Shown here: piece by piece, positions 57,609-62,144 of the stretch
Position numbering within the stretch: the stretch's first letter is position 1
How the letters are laid out: each line of letters starts with the position of its first letter
Source of the DNA: Nitrospirota bacterium
GTDB taxonomy: Bacteria; Nitrospirota; Thermodesulfovibrionia; Thermodesulfovibrionales; Dissulfurispiraceae
DNA: 62,144 bases
Direction of reading: 5' to 3'
Assembly: GCA_015233655.1 (NCBI GenBank)
Contig: JADFXI010000003.1
Coordinates: forward strand, 1-62,144
Notes under the pieces: generated by a model
Told to the model about the DNA's origin: nothing
Seen by the model: only the letters and a program-made list of their open reading frames with translations
Database searches by the model: none
Position numbers and translations under genes: made by a program

Positions 57609-59537
57609 CTACCCTTTCAGTGCTGCAGGGCAAAAAAAGTCGTCGCCGACATTATTGGATTCGATGTATCTTCGTACTGCAATGCCAAGCGAATGCCCGC
57701 CGTCGCCAGTCTTTATTGCTTCATCCATAAAAGTCTGAACAAATCCGCCAACCCGCCTCGGCGCTTCGAAATCATTAAAATAATTGAACTTCTGCTGCCA
57801 TTTTGAAAAGTCTCCGATACTTTTATCTCCCCTGCTTGCCTTGACAATTGCCTTTTCAAAATCTTCAAGGCCAGGATAAATAAACTTTTGATCCGCGTCC
57901 TTGTAGAAAGGGTGGTTCACCCATCCGCTGCAGTCCCAGTGGACCGCTTTATGACCATATACACCTGCTACTATTCCAGCGGAATTTAAACCGTAACAGA
58001 CGGACAAATCCGCAAGCGATGCCGCAGTAACAGGAGAAATTTCCCTGACAAAATAATATACTTTTTGTTGCTGAACAAGTGCTTTGAGCCGAGCCGTAAT
58101 TTGTTCTCCATGCGGCAAGGCGCCCAGGGTATCAATGGTCCAGCACTTACTCTTAATGATAGCTCCCCATCCCGTATTCTCTTCCAATAAACTAATTATT
58201 TTCAGATAAAACTCTGATAAAGATTCCAGGGTCACTGCACCACGGTACTCGGCAGAGCTGTCAAATACAGCCAATTTAAATTCGATTGGTTTGGCGAAGC
58301 GGAACGTCCGGTCTGAACTATTTCCATCAGGACCGATAATAATGCCTGAAGGAATAATATGTGTGCCTGTCTTAGCACCCGGGCCGACAAAGTCGGATAT
58401 CATTTTGCCCCAGGCAAAAAATACGTGATGTGCCACCAGATGTGTCGTCGTGCTCAAAATATGAGGATAATTTGACCAGTGGACTCCCATCATTATGCCG
58501 TTCGACAACTCCATCGCTTCGGCCTGCACCCCGGTTACCCAGGATGCTTCCTGGTGCTGGATGAGAATTTTAACATTATATTTCCTGAACATTGCGCTAT
58601 AAAATGACAGGTAGAAATAATATTGAGATTCAAATGTTCTGTACCATGCCGGCATCGCGGCCTTGCGCAGCATAACATCTTTAATCAATCTGTCCGTAAG
58701 GCTGTAATCCATATCTAAAACTTTGAACATGCTGAAGAAATGTGCATCAATCCATTTTAATCCCATGCTTTCAATTGTCTTTGTTATCTCTTCTGAAGGC
58801 GGGGTGTCAGGACGATCAAGATAATAAACTATATCAAAATTATCTGTATTGACAGCGTGTCGCCAGAAGACAAAATCGGCCACGTCTTTATGCGAATACT
58901 CAACCCAGACGGCAGGCTTATGAGTCATCGCGTTATCGTTTCTGAATGCGGCTGAGACCTTGTTATATAAAATAACAATCATATAATAAAGAGGGCGCAT
59001 ATAATATTTTATATATACCGACAAATCAAATGATTGTTTAACAACAAAACCCTTATGTGCATAATATGAAACTATAAGGCTATTTATTGGATGTTTTTTA
59101 AAATAAAGATAATTAATTATTTGTTCCCCGGACCCCTCACTAAGAATATATGGCTCCGATAATACGGAGGTAGCGAATGCTACTCTTCTATACAATAAAC
59201 CGGACGCATAACAAATAATCATTTTCTTAAAACTCTCGGGTTTGTGTGGCGCATATCGGTCTAAAAAGCGCGTGATGCAGGTATCAAGAGTTTGGCGCGT
59301 TTCATACGCCATGCTTGATCCATCAGACGCCATTTGCCCCAGATTCCGTTTGGCTTTAATAAAGATCCTGCTCAAATCGAGTCCCGGCAAAACCCGGAGC
59401 AGGACCTTTGATATATCAGAAACATTATGTTCATCGTAATAAACGCATATCCTGGAAAACAATCCAATCAGGACCGTTCTGACAACTATTCCAATTGTCA
59501 GTCTTTCCACCCATAAGTTTCTTCCCATCTTAGCCAA
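57609..59537 (-). CDS. Large uncharacterised surface-carbohydrate protein (possible GT-B-like transferase)
   Basis: 642 aa; 'SVCYGLNSAGIVAGVYGHKAVHWDCSGW' C-terminal motif similar to GT-B ends; located among NulO genes. Confidence 0.45.
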   Translation of the reverse strand: MAKMGRNLWVERLTIGIVVRTVLIGLFSRICVYYDEHNVSDISKVLLRVLPGLDLSRIFIKAKRNLGQMASDGSSMAYETRQTLDTCITRFLDRYAPHKPESFKKMIICYASGLLYRRVAFATSVLSEPYILSEGSGEQIINYLYFKKHPINSLIVSYYAHKGFVVKQSFDLSVYIKYYMRPLYYMIVILYNKVSAAFRNDNAMTHKPAVWVEYSHKDVADFVFWRHAVNTDNFDIVYYLDRPDTPPSEEITKTIESMGLKWIDAHFFSMFKVLDMDYSLTDRLIKDVMLRKAAMPAWYRTFESQYYFYLSFYSAMFRKYNVKILIQHQEASWVTGVQAEAMELSNGIMMGVHWSNYPHILSTTTHLVAHHVFFAWGKMISDFVGPGAKTGTHIIPSGIIIGPDGNSSDRTFRFAKPIEFKLAVFDSSAEYRGAVTLESLSEFYLKIISLLEENTGWGAIIKSKCWTIDTLGALPHGEQITARLKALVQQQKVYYFVREISPVTAASLADLSVCYGLNSAGIVAGVYGHKAVHWDCSGWVNHPFYKDADQKFIYPGLEDFEKAIVKASRGDKSIGDFSKWQQKFNYFNDFEAPRRVGGFVQTFMDEAIKTGDGGHSLGIAVRRYIESNNVGDDFFCPAALKG

Positions 59538-59563
59538 AATGTTTCAGGTGCGCAAAAAAAGAG

Positions 59564-60952
59564 CTATGTCTGCCGGAATCCCCGGAAGGAAGCATCTTTT
59601 TCCAAATAGAGTTTTTTTGTCTGCACTAATGCTTCATTAAGATTTTTTTCGTAATAATTCGTAAGGAGCCTCGTATTCGCCTCGCAGAGCGCCTCATGAA
59701 ATTCATCATCGCTGAGTTCTGTAAAGTTTACCGACAACAGGTCGGAATTTACATGTTTATGCTCGTAAAAATCCTCGCAGTCCTTGCAGAGACCTTTCTC
59801 TATGGCATGATAATACAGCGGTGAACCGGGATATGGGGTCACCGGTCTGATAGTACGCATTTGAGCACCATCGTCATATTTCAGCAGGAAATCCACTCCT
59901 TTGTTCAGAGTATCCCTATTTTCACCGATATTGCCAAAAATGATATTGTAGCCCGGACTGATGCCTGCTTCCAGAGTAGCCTCTACCCCTTTAATAATCT
60001 GGTTCGTAGTCAAAGCTTTGTTCATGTTCTTAAGTATTTGATCATCCATTGCTTCAATGCCGTAATTAATAAAGACGCAACCGGCTTCTTTCATAAGCTT
60101 CAAAACATCAGGCTTTGCATAGTTTAATCTGCCGTTGCAGGCCCACTTTATATTAAGTTTTGCCTTTATAAAATCCGTGCAGAGGCCCGCCGTCCTATTT
60201 AGAGATGACATGAGGAGTTCATCTGAGAATACGACATAAGTTATGCCGTAGTCCCTTTTTAATCGTTTAATTTCTTCGATAATATTTTCACTTGATCGTT
60301 GCCGAAACCCCTCATCCATCCGATAACAAAAGTTGCAGTTAAATGTGCATCCTCTTCCCGATAAAACCGGCATAGCAAAATCATTGTTCGACGCATGCGG
60401 CGTCCTGAGCAGCCGGTAATAGTCGATTGGAAACAGGTCATGCGCAGGGAATGGTATTTTGTCGACGTCACTTATAAGGGACCTTCTCTCGTTTACTGTG
60501 ATCTCGTCCCCATCGCGGAAGGCAATCCCCTTGATGCCTGCCGGCGGTTTCCTGTTCGACAACGCTTCCAGCAACTCAAGAACAGTCACCTCTCCTTCTC
60601 CCATGACTACTACATCCGCATTTGTTTTTTTAAGAAAAAAAACAGGCTCCGGAGTAGGGCCGTGACCGCCTATGATATAGAAAGGCCGTTGCTTTGATTT
60701 ATTGATGGCATCCGATAATTTCAACAGTTTCCGGTACTGATAATACCCGGCAATGACACTCACACCTACTGCATCAAAACTGTTTTTGTTCAGGAAATCT
60801 GTGAGGTGTTCGTCAGGGTAGTGGTGCTTGTCCTGATTATAGATCTCTACTTCATACCCTTCTTTTTTTAAGACTGCAGCTATGTACGCGAGTCCTTGCG
60901 GAAACCAGTGTATGTAAGAACCGTTATCATATACGACCAGTAAAATACGCAC
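59564..60952 (-). CDS. B12-binding-domain radical SAM protein
   Basis: 'ILLVVYDNGSYIHWFPQGLAYIAAVLKKEGYEVEIYNQD', 'YIIGGHGPTPEP', 'LSGRGCTFNCNFC'. Confidence 0.88.
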   Translation of the reverse strand: MRILLVVYDNGSYIHWFPQGLAYIAAVLKKEGYEVEIYNQDKHHYPDEHLTDFLNKNSFDAVGVSVIAGYYQYRKLLKLSDAINKSKQRPFYIIGGHGPTPEPVFFLKKTNADVVVMGEGEVTVLELLEALSNRKPPAGIKGIAFRDGDEITVNERRSLISDVDKIPFPAHDLFPIDYYRLLRTPHASNNDFAMPVLSGRGCTFNCNFCYRMDEGFRQRSSENIIEEIKRLKRDYGITYVVFSDELLMSSLNRTAGLCTDFIKAKLNIKWACNGRLNYAKPDVLKLMKEAGCVFINYGIEAMDDQILKNMNKALTTNQIIKGVEATLEAGISPGYNIIFGNIGENRDTLNKGVDFLLKYDDGAQMRTIRPVTPYPGSPLYYHAIEKGLCKDCEDFYEHKHVNSDLLSVNFTELSDDEFHEALCEANTRLLTNYYEKNLNEALVQTKKLYLEKDASFRGFRQT

Positions 60953-60965
60953 GTGAACTTTCCTC

Positions 60966-61670
60966 CTAGTGTTCTAGGTTGCCCCGGGTCTCTCTCAAGA
61001 GAAACTCACAGAAGCGCAAATCAAGCTCGGTATCGATGTCCTGAGAGCGTTCTCTCGGCATTATATATGCTATGGTCTCATCGGTAACAAAAGTTTTCGT
61101 CTTAAGCAACCAACTGCAATTGGCCACATAAACTGCGCCATTCGACGCGAAGACCTTCGGCAGGTCCTGCCTGCGATATGTTTCTTCACTCTTTAATAAG
61201 GGTTGCAGATTACCTGCGGGACCTATAGTATACATCCAAAAGGGGCTTATATCAGGTTCTGTTACCGAAACGCAGGCAGGCGCCTTTCGGTCAATGCACA
61301 GTTCGATGCTACGGTCTATATCTGCTGCAAGGCGGAGCGGCGAGGTCGGCTGCAGCAGCACAATCATATCATATTGTTCCGGAAGAGCTTCGATGGCGTG
61401 GAGAATGGGAGCGACCCCAGGTGTTTCATCACTGGCCAACTCCATCGGGCGAACAAACGGAACATCACACCCGAACTGCCGCGCAACCGAAATGATCTCT
61501 GCGTCCTCCGAAGATAAAACGACACGATCGAGATATTTTGATTTTTTTGCCTCTTCAATTGTCCAGGCAATTAAGGGTTTCCCTAAAAGAGGCAATATAT
61601 TTTTTCTAGGCAATCCTTTCGAGCCGCCCCTTGCGGGTATAATTGCGACTATCTTAACTCCGTTATCCAT
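60966..61670 (-). CDS. Acylneuraminate cytidylyltransferase (NeuA/PtmB-like)
   Basis: 'AIIPARGGSKGLPRKNILPLLGKPLIAWTIEEAKKSKYLDRVVLSSEDAEI', 'IVLLQPTSPLR'. Confidence 0.92.
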   Translation of the reverse strand: MDNGVKIVAIIPARGGSKGLPRKNILPLLGKPLIAWTIEEAKKSKYLDRVVLSSEDAEIISVARQFGCDVPFVRPMELASDETPGVAPILHAIEALPEQYDMIVLLQPTSPLRLAADIDRSIELCIDRKAPACVSVTEPDISPFWMYTIGPAGNLQPLLKSEETYRRQDLPKVFASNGAVYVANCSWLLKTKTFVTDETIAYIMPRERSQDIDTELDLRFCEFLLRETRGNLEH

Positions 61671-62144
61671 GTTTGCGTCCTTCCAATTCTTCCGAGTTCT
61701 TCTTAAATTCTTCCCACTGACCTATATCAAACCACCCGCCGTAGATCGGGTATACGCTTACCTTTTCTTTTTTCATGACGATATCTATCAGCTCATTCAT
61801 ATCAATTGAGGTCCCTTCCGGTATAAATGAGATAACATGGGGCTCCATAACATAAACGCCGGTATTTATAATCACATCATGCACCGGCTTTTCTAAAATC
61901 CTCCCCAGCCTGCCGTCGGACAATTCAAGCACACCGAAATGAATTTTAACTTCGTTGTGACATCCAACTATTGTCATGGCAGCTTCATGCTGTTTATGCC
62001 ATTTCAAGATTTCATGATAATCCGCATCTAAAATAGAATCGCAGTTTGTAATTAAGAAGGTGCCTGTAATTTTATCTTTGAGCAATGAAAGTCCGCCGGC
62101 TGTACCTAAAAAATCATCCTCCTCGACCCAGTCAATTGTATAAG
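61663..62144 (-). CDS. Sugar-1-phosphate nucleotidyltransferase (PtmE-like), 5' end beyond window
   Basis: Reading past the ORF-track start gives ...YTIDWVEEDDFLGTAGGLSLLKDKITGTFLITNCDSILD..., typical NTP-transferase; 'GGWFDIGQWEEF' C-term. Confidence 0.85.
   Translation of the reverse strand, partial: YTIDWVEEDDFLGTAGGLSLLKDKITGTFLITNCDSILDADYHEILKWHKQHEAAMTIVGCHNEVKIHFGVLELSDGRLGRILEKPVHDVIINTGVYVMEPHVISFIPEGTSIDMNELIDIVMKKEKVSVYPIYGGWFDIGQWEEFKKNSEELEGRKHG

Noticed and set aside
1-62144. CRISPR arrays, tRNA/rRNA, phage or transposase genes
   Set aside because: No regularly spaced repeats, tRNA-like cloverleaf or integrase/transposase motifs were noticed on reading. A dedicated tool scan was not possible.

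Overview
The window is a ~62 kb, almost entirely minus-strand gene array with tight ATGA stop/start overlaps. At the low-coordinate end is a type II secretion / pseudopilin cluster (gspG-E-F-H-I-J-K, ~0.3-6.0 kb). It is followed, going upstream on the minus strand, by a very large surface-glycan locus (~6.6-62.1 kb). The glycan locus contains: about seven GT4/GT9/GT2-type glycosyltransferases; a WbpM/PglF-like dehydratase, WecA/WbpL-like initiating transferase and WecB; two Wzy/ligase-like membrane proteins; a D-glucuronyl C5-epimerase-like protein next to an asparagine synthase; and a 28-62 kb part rich in cytidylyltransferases (NeuA/SpsF-like), a NeuB/SpsE-like synthase, a PseG/SpsG-like protein, aminotransferases and oxidoreductases. 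That part also holds many radical SAM enzymes: three SPASM-type, one fused to an SpsF-like domain, and B12-binding types (one more lies at 19-20 kb). The most interesting candidate system is this radical-SAM-rich nonulosonate-like sugar pathway. Its notable features are a SpsF-radical SAM fusion, a NeuB homolog lacking the SAF domain, a PseG-like protein lacking the usual catalytic His motif, a radical SAM/aldo-keto reductase start-stop pair, and three large poorly characterised GT-B-like proteins. No rRNA, tRNA, CRISPR, phage or transposase was recognised. All assignments come from reading protein motifs without database searches. The host is probably a deep-branching environmental Gram-negative (Nitrospirota/Desulfobacterota-like), but this is only a guess.
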